64,000 nucleotides of DNA from Hemibagrus wyckioides (taxonomy: Eukaryota; Chordata; Actinopteri; Siluriformes; Bagridae): NCBI RefSeq assembly GCF_019097595.1, contig NC_080717.1, positions 11,345,336-11,409,335 on the forward strand. The letters run 5' to 3'. The position numbers and the translations under genes are program-made. The notes below the pieces were generated by a model. That model was not told the origin of the DNA. It searched no databases and was given only the letters and a program-made list of their open reading frames with translations. Shown in pieces: positions 35,201 through 46,549 of this stretch. Every line of letters begins with the position of its first letter. Positions within the stretch are counted from its first letter, which is position 1.

Positions 35201-38200
35201 GTTGCGGTTTCGCACAATTCAAATTGCCACCAACTGCTGCTATACAGAAGTGAACCCTCTTGTTTACAGTTGTCCTATTTTGCACACTGCACTCTGTCTA
35301 TATTGTGTTTTTGTGTATCTGTCCTGTACTGTTTTTTATTGTCTGTCCTTAGCTGTGTTGTTTTGTAGCTCTATGTTGTTGTGTTGTTTTATGTAGCACC
35401 AGGGTCCTGGAGAAGCGTTGTCTCATTTCACTGTGCACTGTGTCAGCTATATATGGTTGAAATGACAATAAAAGCTTCTTGACTTGATAATAACAGCAAG
35501 TACAGTTTAACCACAAAGAACAACATTTAATACCTATAGCACTAAAGAGAGTACACAAAGCCTTCTAATATGTTTGATTCTTCTATACCAGTCCCGTTGC
35601 TATAGTGTCTATCCTCTACTCTTCTGCTGTACAGCTTTTCTTGCTATAACAGTAGAATCATAGAGATATTCAAATGCAGCTTTTGTCTTGAATGAGATAC
35701 AACAGCAAAATGTTATCGAGGAAAACTTTAGGGCCTGTGTTACCCCCTGAAGAATGTGTGAGCAGTATGTCACTTTAAACCTCAACCAAGTTCATCTCTT
35801 CATGAATAACAGTTTGTACACACACTTAGATGGACTCTGCTATCATCCATCATCTGCTGCCACAATTCTGCTAACTGCTCTTATCCAGTCAAACGCTCTG
35901 ATATGGAATCCCACATGTTTAATTTATGCTACTGCCTATTATTTTTGTCTGCCATATAGATATAATGCTGTCCCATGTAGCTTTTCTATGGTAAGTGTTT
36001 TGATGCGTGCCATAGCAGTGTTCACAATCTGAGATTTTGCTCTAAAGAAAAAAAAGTGTCTGACACTAACAGAACTTGTTTGTTGATCTACTTTGGTTGC
36101 AAAAGTCCTAAATCAGTCAGCAGTCATCATATACTTAACATACTAGTGATCCTAACTCACGATTTTTTTGGTCATGTGCACATGCAACAGACACCATCCA
36201 GGACTGACTGCAGTTAATACTCTGAATTCCTTAAACACTGATTACAATGGCTACCTGGTGGAAATGTTTTGTGTGTGTGTGTATATATGTGTGTGTGTGT
36301 GTGTGTGTGTACATTAAGAGAGCTTTGGCAGTGATGTACAGGGAGGACAGGAAGCTTGAGTGGGGAAAATGTCGTCACGCACCATTTGTGCAGCAAGAGT
36401 GCTAGAGAACTCGCTGTTCATGGCGTAGGGTAAAGCCGTCTGCGCCCGAGAGCCGTAGGTGGTCTGGAAACGTTTCTTGACTTCATTAAGGAAACTGAAT
36501 GCACGCGACCTCTCAAAGTCCTGCACACAAATCCACAGAACTATCATCTGTCTCATTCTAAAATGCTCAACTTGTAAAAGATTTAAGAGTTTAACACCGA
36601 AATATGGCATTTCTCCAAACAGAGCTATTCATTTCTGACCAAACAGACAATTTGAATAGAAATAAATAGAATTCAAATACAACATGGGTGTGTTGATCCC
36701 TTAAGCTCCAGATCACAACAACCAACACACATTATATATAATTTCACAACCACATTATAACAGTTTTCAAATGATGGCTCAGTCATTTAAGCAAACTTTA
36801 TTACTCTGTTCCTGATTAAAATAACACCTCATGAGCTGTTACAAAATATGAATCATTTTCCCCTAACACAGAGACTTTTTTTGTCCAATCAAATTTTGTC
36901 AAGAATTTACAAATGGATTTAAGATACGGCAAACCTCTAATACATTTTGTTTACAATATTAAACCTTTGTTCATAGCTATTTCGGATGTATTTATTTTTT
37001 TTTACAGGCAAAAATGTGCATTGTTTTGCGTTGTTGTGATTCAGAAATAAAAAGGAGTCGTTCCTGTTATACTTTTTCTTCATTTGAAATCAAACTTAAT
37101 CGTTTCACGAACCCAATACTGTGAATTGAATTGAATCAAATCATGCATCCATTATCAAAAAAGGAACTGAATCATGAAGCCAATATTGAATCCTGATCAG
37201 AATGCATCATTACATCCCTACTATTTACTCTGACCTTGATTAACATAGAGAATAATATGTAAAACAAACAAATAAATAAATAAATACTGGCCCTCATTTG
37301 TCAAGCTGGATACAATCGGGGGTTTTTTTGTAAATCGTTTGTGTGAGCGTTTACAAGAGAAATTTGGCAAAACAATCACATCCTACTCCTGAACGTGTGT
37401 ACATTTAAGCATAAGAAGACTAACTAATGCAAACCTTTCTTCGATATTATATAGTTTGCATGGATTACAGCACGTTTATATATAGAATATACGAGTATAA
37501 ATTTAATTGACTTCTTTTGATTACATTAAGAGTATTTAGTACAGGTTCTTATCCTGAGGATCTTATAGAAGAGCTATGGAGTCTCTAATTTAAACACATC
37601 CTCATGTTTGTTCACCAGGTCAGGGACTAGGAACACCACTGAGAAGCTTTTGTAAATCCATGTGGTTTGTATTATTTGCATTAATATGGAAGTAATATAA
37701 AAAATACAATAAAAGTATAGAAATTATAGCAAATAAAATGAATCATTTAAACTGGTCTGTCTGTGCACAGTAATCTGTGAACAAACACCTCAACGTGTGA
37801 TGTGAGGTTTAGCACACATCACACTTTAGAAACCTCAGTGTGGTTTTTTTAACCTTTTAAGGAGTTTTGTGAGCGTCACTAAATGCAAATGAGCTGTTCC
37901 TGGGTCACGCTGTGCACTTTATGGGAGATCATGTGAGTAACGCAAGTGTTTCTGCAACTTTGGTAAATCTGGAGGAATGTTTTAGCTCAGTGTGGCTTAC
38001 GCAAACATTTACACACAACACACACAAAATCACAGGCAAGACAGACTCATGGTTTGCACTAAAACAGTTGCTCAGAAATGAAACATCTGTACAGGTTGAT
38101 ATGAAGTGCATCAGCAAACCGGTTTTACCATTATGCAATTACCAAAACCTTGAAGCATCAGGGAAATTCAAAACAATCTCATACTCACGTCATCTGTGAT

Positions 38201-38480
38201 GCATAAATAGATAATTCGGTCATGACAGATGTAGTGGAAGAGATAGCTGAAAACAAGAGTGATTACGTCAGTCATTATGTTTAAAAACCTGTGCAGATTC
38301 AACAGAAACGTATAGGAGCTTTCACGGTTCATACCTGCCATGTGAGTAGGTTAGTTTGTTGTTTTCAGATGGAATCTTCGCCAAAATTTGCTCCGTCACT
38401 TCAAGAAAGTTTCCTCCACACCAGGCATTTTTGGCGAGTATGGTGGTTCCACGAGCTACCACAGCGAAAAGGATCGCCAT
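32272..38480 (-). CDS. vamp7: Vesicle-associated membrane protein 7, longin R-SNARE
   Basis: A tail-anchored R-SNARE of late endosomes and lysosomes that drives fusion with the plasma membrane and other endosomes (family knowledge). Seven coding exons, listed in gene order: 38480-38335, 38246-38189, 36520-36383, 34328-34238, 33733-33666, 33571-33479, 32340-32272. They join in frame to 220 residues, the length of the human protein. Residues 1-120 form the longin domain (MAILFAVVARGTTILAKNAW, then YLFHYIC, DFERSRAFSFLNEVKKRFQ). The SNARE motif runs from about 125 to 185, with the zero-layer Arg in LVAQRGEKLELLIDKTENL. A single C-terminal helix follows (MKNLKMTIIIIIVSLV), ending CGGVTWPNCRSK. 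Splice sites are all GT-AG. No damage is seen. Confidence 0.97.
32745..33018 (+). mobile_element. Tc1 transposase C-terminal relic in vamp7 last intron
   Basis: Reading plus, 'cctgacatcaaccccactga' to 'acacctttgggatgaagtgg' matches the Asp-Leu-Asn-Pro-x-Glu-His-Leu-Trp Glu region. It ends with a 3' repeat 'ttgcccatatagtgtacac'. The left part is missing and the frame is broken. Confidence 0.75.
34560..34618. repeat. (AAT)n microsatellite
   Basis: Imperfect AAT repeat within a vamp7 intron. Confidence 0.85.
35165..35490 (+). mobile_element. LINE 3' end, CR1/L2-like, 5'-truncated
   Basis: The piece ends 'ggttgaaatgacaataaaag' followed by 'cttcttgacttga', the usual 3' end of a widespread fish LINE. 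Its 5' part 'gcacattattcaattgctg' is untranslated tail. It lies in the vamp7 intron between exons 3 and 4, in the opposite orientation to the gene. Confidence 0.75.
36270..36311. repeat. (TG)n microsatellite
   Basis: Two TG runs separated by 'tatata', about 75 bp outside vamp7 exon 3. Confidence 0.9.
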
Positions 38481-38564
38481 AGCACAGAGCTGCAGAGTGC
38501 AGAAACAATGTTGAAGGTCATCACGTTGCTCAGGCAGAATGGTTACAAAGACAATCAGTTCAGT

Positions 38565-38602
38565 GTACACACACACACACACACACACACATACACACAA
38601 AC
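38565..38602. repeat. (CA)n microsatellite
   Basis: CA repeat with one interruption, about 75 bp upstream of vamp7 exon 1 on the minus strand. Confidence 0.9.
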
Positions 38603-38794
38603 ACAAAGGAAAGAACACATCTTGCTAAACTGGTGAGATTACAACACAGACATCAGCTCCAATCTTACACCATCTTGTCACAAGGGTGACCGAAAATATT
38701 CTCTTTTTTAAAGGTTTTTAAATCTCTGAATGTATAATCAATGCATTTGCATTAAAAAAAGAAATGAGAGCTTGTCTTGATTTCATGTAAATAT

Positions 38795-39312
38795 ACACCG
38801 ATCAGGCATAACACTGACAGGTGAAGTGAATAACACTGATTATCTCCTCATCATGGCACCTGTTCGTGGGTGGGATATATTAGGCAGCAAGTGAACATTT
38901 TGTCCTCAAAGTTGATGTATTAGGAGCAGGACAAATGGGCAAGCATAAGGATTTAAGAGAGTTTGACAAGGGTCAAATTGTTATGGCTAGACCACTGGAT
39001 CAGAGCATCTCCAAAACTGCAGCTCTTGTGGGGTGTTCCCGGTCTGCAGTAGTCAGTATCTATCAAAACTATCCTTTAAGTCTTGTAAGTATCCTTTAAG
39101 TATTGAAATTTGTGAGGTGGGGCCCATGGAGGACGTAAAGGATCTGCTTAAAAGGATCCTTACAGGACTTAAAGGATTTGCTGCTAACATCTTAGCACAC
39201 CTACAGGGATCTAGTGGACTCCATGCCTCGACAGGTCAGGGCTGTTTTGGCAGTAAAAGGGGGACCAACACAATATTGGGCAGGTGGTCATAATGTTTGC
39301 TTGTTGTATGCT
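38795..39312 (+). mobile_element. Internally deleted Tc1 element in vamp7 5' intron
   Basis: The left end 'caccgatcaggcataacac' and the right end 'tgatcagtgtgga' frame a shortened copy. It keeps the transposase start (gggcaagcataaggatttaa, then gtttgacaagggtcaaattg, a helix-turn-helix region) and the last codons (gcagtaaaagggggaccaac). The middle is gone and replaced by a hairpin at 39073-39175. The same family is seen at 57178-57960. Confidence 0.85.
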
Positions 39313-40754
39313 TGATCAGTGTGGATGAAGGTAATGACATTTACTTCAAGTGCACATCATAAAGTAAAAAACAGAAGTGAAATGTTACAACATGGATACA
39401 AAACACTTTGTAGGTTTTACTACTGATATTTGTATTGAGGTTTGTGGTTGGCTCACTCTAAATACATCACTGGCTGTTGAGAAGCTCCGCTCTCTATATT
39501 CTATATGAGAGAATGAACTACATATACACATACATGAATAGATAATATGATCTGAAGTCATGCATATACAGAGAGCATTGTCTTCATGACCATTGGTAGT
39601 CACTGCACCAAGCCACTGTATATTATTCTACGTCCACATCTTCACAAAGCGACAAGAGATAATGGAGTTTTCAGTGAGAGCTGGTGACATGAGTGACAGC
39701 GACCGTGAGGGGACTGGATGTGGGCGTGTCTAGTGACGTAACAGCGACTTGGTGCAACTATCAATGGGAGTGAATACAGTGATATGATACGTATATATAC
39801 ACACTGTGCTATTTCTCATCTCCCTCCACAATGTTTCTGAAGAAAACTGATGTCAAACGCTAGTTTATTAGCGCAACCCACTAAGAAACGTTATTACCAT
39901 GGCAACCGCTAGAAGAAACGCCTATACCGACAAAATCGCTCTACTCACTCACAGCTGTGATCAAAAGGTCAATTCGTATTTCCAGCAAACCTTTTTAATC
40001 AGTTTTTGAAATGCTATAATATAAACGTTACACTGAGGCTAAATAACTAGTACAATATTTGTGATTATACGAGTTAAGGCGTTGAGAACTGTTTTGTCAA
40101 TTTGTACACAGCAAAAGAGAACCTGTAGATAATCCGAGCATTAAAGATACAGAAAATGACTACACTATATCGCTGAATACCAGGAAAAAATCCAAATAGC
40201 AATGTTGTTGTTTTAAACGTTACAGAGGCATGGCAAAAATCCCCTGATTACTCAATCAGCTTGGCTAGCAGTGTTAGCTACTGAAAATAAAACGGGGCAG
40301 CTTGCTAAAATAACGCTGTATCATTCCTCCCTGTTTCACTAGAACGCACTATAAACTCATCCCTTGTTCAATCATTCACTAAATACATCATCACATGAGT
40401 GTATACCCTCTAGCTTTCGAACTGACTCACTCAAACGCGACTTATTTTTCCCACCTATATTCTGACAAACCACGCCCCATGTACATTGATTGGCTATCAA
40501 CATCAGCCCGGATTGGCCAATACACCAGTCTGTCACAAAATGCACCAAACAATCGAATCAAACAAGGCGGGTTTATCAGAATACGGGTGGAGAAAAATAA
40601 CCCGACTGACATAGTTATTTAGCCACTAGCATAATAAGAAACATTCTGGAAGATAAATTTGCTAAGGCAAACAAATCGACGGAAATCTCTCCCTCTAGAC
40701 AGACATGCAATTTATAATAAGTATAACCCTGTGTGGGTTGAGAAACGATAATAA

Positions 40755-40900
40755 ACATACCTGATGCAGTTTTAATCAAGGCTTCTAGGCTTTGTTTGCG
40801 TTGTAAACATTAAAAAGCTGCTGAAAGTTCCTTCCGCAGGTTCCAGTAACTTCCGCCCCACGGCATCCCGGAAATGACGTTTTCCCCCAGCGGAAGTGTT
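40755..40900 (-). promoter_or_regulatory. vamp7: vamp7 non-coding first exon and promoter
   Basis: On the minus strand a strong donor (CATCAG|GTATGTTT) sits at about 40762, and the first coding exon 2.3 kb away has an acceptor before its ATG. A non-coding exon therefore likely ends at 40762. The flank has ETS-like words (cccggaaatg, agcggaagtg, acttccgcc) and is CpG-richer than its surroundings, consistent with a TATA-less housekeeping promoter. Exon limits are inferred. Confidence 0.55.
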
Positions 40901-41049
40901 GTCTGGAATCCCCGAATTTTCTTAATTTTGATGAAATTAATATTATAATTTAAAGCTAATCTGTGTATTAAATATAATTGACAGTAAACAAAAGAAAATT
41001 ATTTTTTGTCCAATCGCAGCCACTGCGTTATCTGAAGTTTGAAGAAAGC

Positions 41050-41420
41050 TTACACTACCGCTTAAAAGTTTGGTATCACTTCATATTTCAGCTTGATTTC
41101 AGCTACAGAGGAAGACTCCATCAAACCAGTCCATCTTGTGGGAGATGCTCCGGGAAGCATGGGGGGAAATCTCATCAGATTATCTTGAAAAATTGACAAC
41201 CAGATTGCCCAGTGCTGCAAAAGGTGTTTTTTTTTTTTGATGAAGGCAAAGTTAGAAGAAAACATTCATCATTTCTATCAAAATCATTATTTCTAATTCT
41301 GACATGTCAGCATGTCCTGTTCTTTTGCTATATTTTCTATTCAGACTAATTTCGTGTGTATTTTCTTGGAAAACAATCAAATTTTTGAGTGATCCCAAAC
41401 TTTTGAGTGGTAGTGTACGT
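41050..41420 (+). mobile_element. Short Tc1/mariner derivative
   Basis: Ends match as an inverted pair: 'acactaccgcttaaaagttt' at the left and 'aaacttttgagtggtagtgt' at the right. Inside, a fragment with 'gggaagcatggggggaaatc' and 'cttgaaaaattgacaaccag' resembles the C-terminal end of a Tc1 transposase. It cannot encode an enzyme. Confidence 0.8.
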
Positions 41421-41647
41421 CATATGTCACTGAAAAACTTTCTGGTATAAATATATTTCTTTTATAAACCCTACAATTCACAGTAACTAAAACTGATCAG
41501 ACAGTTTTCCTTTAAAATATTCAGATTTTCATTCCTATCCCTATTTAGAACTTCATGAATATGAATATGAACATGATTTCTTAAAATGTTGAGTGTGGTA
41601 TTTACATCCAATTTTATACTGAAAACATAATATATAATGTTTTTCAT

Positions 41648-41702
41648 AGATAGATAGATAGATAGATAGACAGACAGATAGATAGCTAGATAGATAAATA
41701 AA
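41648..41702. repeat. (GATA)n microsatellite
   Basis: GATA units with CAGA/GCTA interruptions, seen directly. Confidence 0.9.
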
Positions 41703-42516
41703 TCGGGACTGTCATACCGATTTGGTACAATGAACCAATAACATTATCATCACCATCACTGCAGCCACTACTACTACTATTAAAGAAAGTCTTTTTTTGC
41801 ATATTCTAGGATGTTAGGAAGCCTAGAATCTTGTTTCACCATAATAATACTGTCAATTAATAATATCTATTTTGTTTTGGGGTGAAAATGGGATTGGTAC
41901 TATGAGTGAAACAAGGCTGCTTTTTTCAAAATGTGACTCGAAGCATGTTTGTTTTAATTTGTTGAAATAAAATGTTTTTGCCATTAATTTAGGCTTTATT
42001 CCAAATAGCTCCATATTGGTCATATAGTGTATATGGTGTAACCGAGGGTGTAACTTTGGTTTGAGAAGTGGGGAAGCACAAAATAGGGGAAAATTTCCTG
42101 CATTTACAAACATGCATGCTGATGGACTATGTTGATACAAAGTCCAGGAAATAATTAAATTGATTATAATGATAAATTCTGCCAAAAACAATTGTAGGCT
42201 ACTAAACTATGTATATAAAAAAACAACGTCTTACTTTTTATATTGTTTAATAGGGGCCGATCAGCAAGACTTGAGAGAACCATTTTATAAAGTCAAAAAT
42301 GTTGTGTGTGAATACATTTTAAATAATGTAAGATGCAGTTTACGTTTGTCAGAGACACATCCACCAAACTGCAGGTGTTTAAAATAGAAAAAGCAAAAAG
42401 CTTTTATGAACTGTGTGTGTTGAATCACTATTCTGTAATATCACTTGCAGATAGACAGCAGCAAAATGAATATGGAATTATATGAAAATGTTGATCATTA
42501 CTTTAATAATTGTCTT

Positions 42517-42850
42517 TCATGCAGAAACAACCACCTTTAGTTAATGAACAAATTAAAATATTTACATTCCTGGTGCTAATTTTCTGTGCAGCACAAATAT
42601 CTAAAGTAGATCAATTTTATGCTTCCAACACTATCCCTAACTTCTCCTCTATTGCCTTTCAATTTTTAGACCTCAGCAAGAAAGGTCCACTGGACTGAGT
42701 ACAGTGGACTGAGGAGGCCAAACAGGCTTTCCTGCAGCTGAAAACAGTGCTCACCCTGTGCCTTCCCTTTACCCTTCACACTGACGCCTCAGAGACAGGC
42801 CTGGCGGCCATCCTGTCTTAGGAGGCAGAGGATCAGCACCATGGCCAGTG
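42517..42850 (+). mobile_element. Ty3/gypsy pol relic, reverse transcriptase to RNase H junction
   Basis: Reading plus, the sequence gives a degraded 'FYASNTIPNFSSIAF..LDLSKKG' segment, then WTEEAKQAFLQLKT, and then LHTDASETGLAAILS, which holds the RNase H Asp of gypsy-type pol. Frame shifts and a stop near 42820 are present. The first 117 bp (42517-42633) recur at 45721-45838. No LTR was found. Only a small remnant of an LTR retrotransposon survives. Confidence 0.75.
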
Positions 42851-43394
42851 CCGCTAAATTAGTGTGCAAGGTGGAGTGAAAGAAAGCACACCAAAATGCG
42901 GCAGACCAATCAGGAGCACCGCTAAACCCTTCACCCTCCAGCAGAACAACACAGTGGAGAGCCAGGCTCTGCCAGCCAAGCAGGGTAAGGTCTGCCTCCT
43001 GAAGGACTAATGTGGTAGGTATATTTCTTTCACAGATTCTTCCAGATAGAACCTGCTCACTTTGGGACCGGCGAAGCTCTTCCACGCTCCTGGGTCAATT
43101 CCACCAGACTGCTAATGACTCCAGCTCCCTCCGGCTTCAGCTCCAATGACTCCGTCTGTCTTAGATCTTCAAGTGCTACCATGCCAGCAGGCTAGCTGAG
43201 TTTGGCCTTTTTGACCAAACCCTTGAGTACTTCAAGGCCATCGCTACAGCAATTGCTATGTTACCATGACAAATCACCAAGACCACGATGGAAATGACCA
43301 CTGCGGTAAATATGATTAGTGATATTTGTAAAATGGTTCCAAGGTTTTATATGCAAAATATTTTGTCAGTTTTCCTTTGCTGTCTGTCTCGTAG

Positions 43395-44182
43395 CTGGCT
43401 GAGAAGCTGCACCAAGGGAAGGAAAAGGAACCAGAGTGGCTGCTAAACCTTCGTCAGCTGTATGCGGAAGCACTGGCTCAAAAAATCATGAGCCAGGTGG
43501 TTAAAGCCGCTCGCCACTGCTGTCACACCGGTGTTTTCCATGGTGACATCAAGGCGGAGAACCTTCTCATCAACCCTGACACGCTGGAAGTGAAGCTAAT
43601 TGACTTTGGCTGTGGAGATATGCTCACTCACACACCCTACACAGAATATGAAGGTAAGTGCATAATAGGTACGAGACAAAATCAAAGAGAATTAAGTGAA
43701 TTTTTTATTTTTTCAACAGTGCTGATGGTGCTCCTTCTCTCTTTTTTGCTTAGGCACTTGGAGTATCTCTCCACCTGAGTGGGTGTGTGATGGAGAGTAT
43801 TTTGGTTATCCTGCCACCATTTGGAGTCTGGGAGTTCTCCTGTGTTACCTGGTCTGCGGACATTTGCCCTTCCATAATGAGGATGACATCGTTTCCAGGA
43901 AGATGTACTTCACTCCCGGCGTATCTGAAGGTGAGAAAATGTAGAAGTATCACCATTTAGAACTGCTGAAGTTGTAAAACTGGCATTACAAGATTAATTG
44001 TATTTTTAATAATATTAATATCTATCTAAATGTCAAAGCACTATCTATAATATCTCATCACTGGACACACAGGCTGCCACAATCTGATAAATTGGTGTCT
44101 TGACGCGGAACCTGAATGTTGGCCCACATTTGAAGAAATCCTTAGACATGAATGGTTTACATCTAGTGAAGGATCTGAGTGA
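43395..44182 (+). CDS. PIM-like Ser/Thr kinase, C-lobe only
   Basis: Three exons with good GT-AG junctions join in frame: 43395-43653, 43754-43930, 44073-44182 (stop TGA). The product has the PIM kinase C-lobe: QVVKAARHCCHTGVFHGDIKAENLL (helix E and catalytic loop), KLIDFGCGDML (DFG), the SPPEW activation-segment end, IWSLGVLLCYLVCGHLPF (helix F and APE-side region) and the helix H-I end WPTFEEILRHEWF. The family phosphorylates Ser/Thr in survival and proliferation signalling. Two faults are visible: the HRD Arg is Gly (HGD), and no G-loop, VAxK or other N-lobe exon is seen upstream, where gypsy relics lie instead. PIM-like families are strongly expanded in fish. It may be a truncated duplicate or a pseudogene. 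AATAAA at about 44273 could serve as its poly(A) signal. Confidence 0.75.
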
Positions 44183-44218
44183 AGGTGGAGCTGTTGAAGA
44201 CCCTCACCTTCACTTACA

Positions 44219-44248
44219 GAAAGAAAGAAAGAAAGAAAGAAAGAAATG
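44219..44248. repeat. (AAAG)n microsatellite
   Basis: About seven AAAG units just after the PIM-like stop codon, in its presumed 3' UTR. Confidence 0.95.
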
Positions 44249-44336
44249 TATATACAAATGTATATTTACACAAATAAATTGTTGTATAAATAAATGAATT
44301 CCATCCAGCACCATTTTTTTCTTAGTTAGACCTTTG

Positions 44337-44441
44337 GACTGTATTTTTGGACTGTATTTTTGGACTGTATTTTTGGACCGTATTTTTGGACCGTATTTTT
44401 GGACCGTATTTTTGGACTGTATTTTTGGACCGTATTTTCCG
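44337..44441. repeat. Minisatellite, 13-bp unit ggactgtattttt, about eight copies
   Basis: Tandem units differ mainly at one base: ggactgtattttt or ggaccgtattttt. The order is three T-type, three C-type, one T-type and one C-type unit. It follows the PIM-like gene. Confidence 0.93.
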
Positions 44442-44511
44442 GTTGTTGCTTTCTTAATTTAGAAATTTCTAAATATTGTAAATTTCATTTCATTCCTTTT
44501 TAAGGACACTG

Positions 44512-45215
44512 CCTGGCAAAAAATAGTCACACTCAAATATTTTGTTGGACCAACCTTTTGCTTTCATTACAAAACACATTGGACCTGGCAACATCTCGAT
44601 AAGCTTATGCAATGTAACAACATTTATTTCTATCCAAAGTTGCATTATTTCTGGCCAAGATCTTGTAGGATTTTTATATTGTAGGAAATTTGAATACAAA
44701 AAAATCAGCAAGGCTAATTATTTGCCTTAAAGCTTCATTTAGTCCATTTACTGTAACTACACATGGAGCACTGTGTTTCCTACACACGGACCACTAGACA
44801 TGACGGGTGGTTCATCACTTCAGCTGCCTCTCTTCTTACCCTAATGCTCCCATCACTCTGAAACAGCGTAAATCTGGACTTATCCTTCTTATGCCTCAGA
44901 GTCTGCTCTTTATTATCCCTAGCAAATTGAAGCCTATTTTTTTAGCCTCACAGAATTTTCTTAAGGTTACACAGCAGTTTAGTCTCAATCCCTTTGAGTA
45001 CTCTTCACACTGTGCTCTTAATGCTCTAAATTTCACTATTAAACATAGCTGTGAGTTCTACTGTTGTTTATTTTCCGATTTGATTTCACCAGACATTTAA
45101 GTGATCTCCAATCACGTCTATTCAAGATTTTTTTCTGACCACATTTCTTCCTCGAGGATGATGGTTCACCATTATTCTTTCAGGTTTTAATAATATGTTG
45201 GACAGTTCTTTTTCC
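44512..45215 (-). mobile_element. Tc1-like relic interrupted on the right by an RTE fragment
   Basis: It starts 'cctggcaaaaaatagtcaca' with 'ttttgttggaccaaccttt' (a recognisable fish Tc1-family end) and later has 'gaccacatttcttcctcgag', 'gatgatggttcaccattatt' and 'atgttggacagttcttttt', which read in reverse as a transposase helix-turn-helix region. It breaks off where the RTE-like piece begins. Confidence 0.6.
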
Positions 45216-45226
45216 CCCATTTATAT

Positions 45227-45690
45227 CTATTTAAATAAATATAACACAACTAACAACACAGCTTGCATAACAACATTCAACATCACTCCATCAATCTCTA
45301 ACTTCAGACTCATCACCCTGTCTGACACTGTCATCACCTCCAGAACATTCCTCACAAACTCCTCCTTCAGGACCACACCTACCCCATTTCTCTTAATATC
45401 CATACCATAATAAAACAGCTTGAATCCTGCTCCTATACTACGAGCCTTGCTACCCTTCCACCTGGTCTCCTGTACACACAGTATATCCACCTTCCTTCTC
45501 TCAGTCATATCAGCCAGCTCTCTACCTTTCCTTGTCATAGTACCAACATTCAGAGTTCCTATTCTCAGTCCTTACCTGTCTACGCACTCTCCTCTCTCCT
45601 CTACTTCTTCGACCAACAGTAGCCCAATTTCCACCAGCCCTTCCTGACGCAACCCTCTCTATTTATCAGGGCTTGGGACCGGCACAGAAG
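45227..45690 (-). mobile_element. RTE-like LINE, N-terminal endonuclease fragment
   Basis: A 103-codon frame on the minus strand (45538 down) begins MTRKGRELADMTERRKVDIL and continues CVQETRWKGSKARSIGAGFK. This is the start of an apurinic-type endonuclease, with the QET catalytic Glu motif, seen in RTE-class LINEs. In other fish genomes such copies are often mislabelled as craniofacial development protein 2-like (from memory). The rest of the endonuclease and the reverse transcriptase are missing after 45227. Confidence 0.8.
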
Positions 45691-45720
45691 TCACTGGACT
45701 GTGACCCCCATGGCTAGATG

Positions 45721-45838
45721 TTTCATGCATAAACAACCACCCTTAGTTAATGAACAAATTAAAATATTTACACTCCTGGTGCTAATTTTCTATGCAGCAC
45801 AAATATCTAAAATAGATCGTTTTTATGCTTCCAACACT
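45721..45838 (+). repeat. Second copy of the 117-bp gypsy-derived block
   Basis: It matches 42517-42633 with about eight differences, for example 'ccacccttagttaatgaac' against 'ccacctttagttaatgaac'. The two copies are direct repeats 3.2 kb apart and bracket the PIM-like kinase. Confidence 0.85.
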
Positions 45839-45839
45839 G

Positions 45840-46530
45840 TATTATAGCAGGGTAGGAATTAATGATCTGTAATCATTACTTCTGTAATCCAAAAGGATGG
45901 GGAAATTGATAACACAACAGATACACGACATATTTGGTACACAGGATACAAGATTCTCACACAATCTCACAAACATAAAAAAAATAAACTTTAATATAAA
46001 GAACATTTTTCATTGTCCTCCATCTATCCATTCAATCCCATCTCTCCATTTATCCTAACTGTTCACCTCATCTGTCCTCTGATATGAAAACGACTGAGTT
46101 ATGATCATACTGAGTCTAACATTAACATCAACAGGTGTAGACAGAAAATATGATTATCTTGACCTGAGCTAATTTACTGAATCAACCACCTCACATCTCC
46201 TTTCTTTCTTTTCATCCATGATGACATTAATGTCCCCGCTGTCCCCAGTGGAAATTACTGGGTGTAACTCTATCGCTTCATACCCTATGAAGTACACTAA
46301 GCGATCATTTATTATTATTTTTTAATTGTATATGGACATATATAACAACAAGAGATGTACACCGTTCCATATAAATGTCTTCAGTACACAAGATTATAAA
46401 TAAAATAAACTTTAGCCAGAGGAAAAAAGAAAACAAACAAACAAAAAAAGATTATTTCTTGGTGCTCAGGCAAAGAAAAACATATAACGTCATGTGTCTG
46501 CGTCGGTAGGGAAACGTCATCTTTATGAGA
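45840..46530. other. Intergenic sequence before polr1d
   Basis: AT-rich sequence with no exon seen. The last 40 bp before the ATG (acgtcatgtgtctgcgtcgg, gtagggaaacgtcatc) contain CRE-like TGACG-type words and CpGs, and are the likely core promoter and 5' UTR of polr1d. Confidence 0.4.
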
Positions 46531-46549
46531 CCTCTTCAGCGTTACAAGC

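Noticed and set aside
36214..36396. Frame containing His-Thr repeats
   Set aside because: It is translation of the TG/CA microsatellite beside vamp7 exon 3.
42789..43085. 98-codon minus-strand frame
   Set aside because: It runs antisense across the gypsy relic and shows no domain.
44337..44441. Regularly spaced repeats as a CRISPR-like array
   Set aside because: Units are contiguous 13-mers with no spacers, in a vertebrate genome; this is a minisatellite.
45420..45647. 75-codon plus-strand frame, Ser/Pro-rich
   Set aside because: It is antisense of the RTE-like endonuclease fragment.
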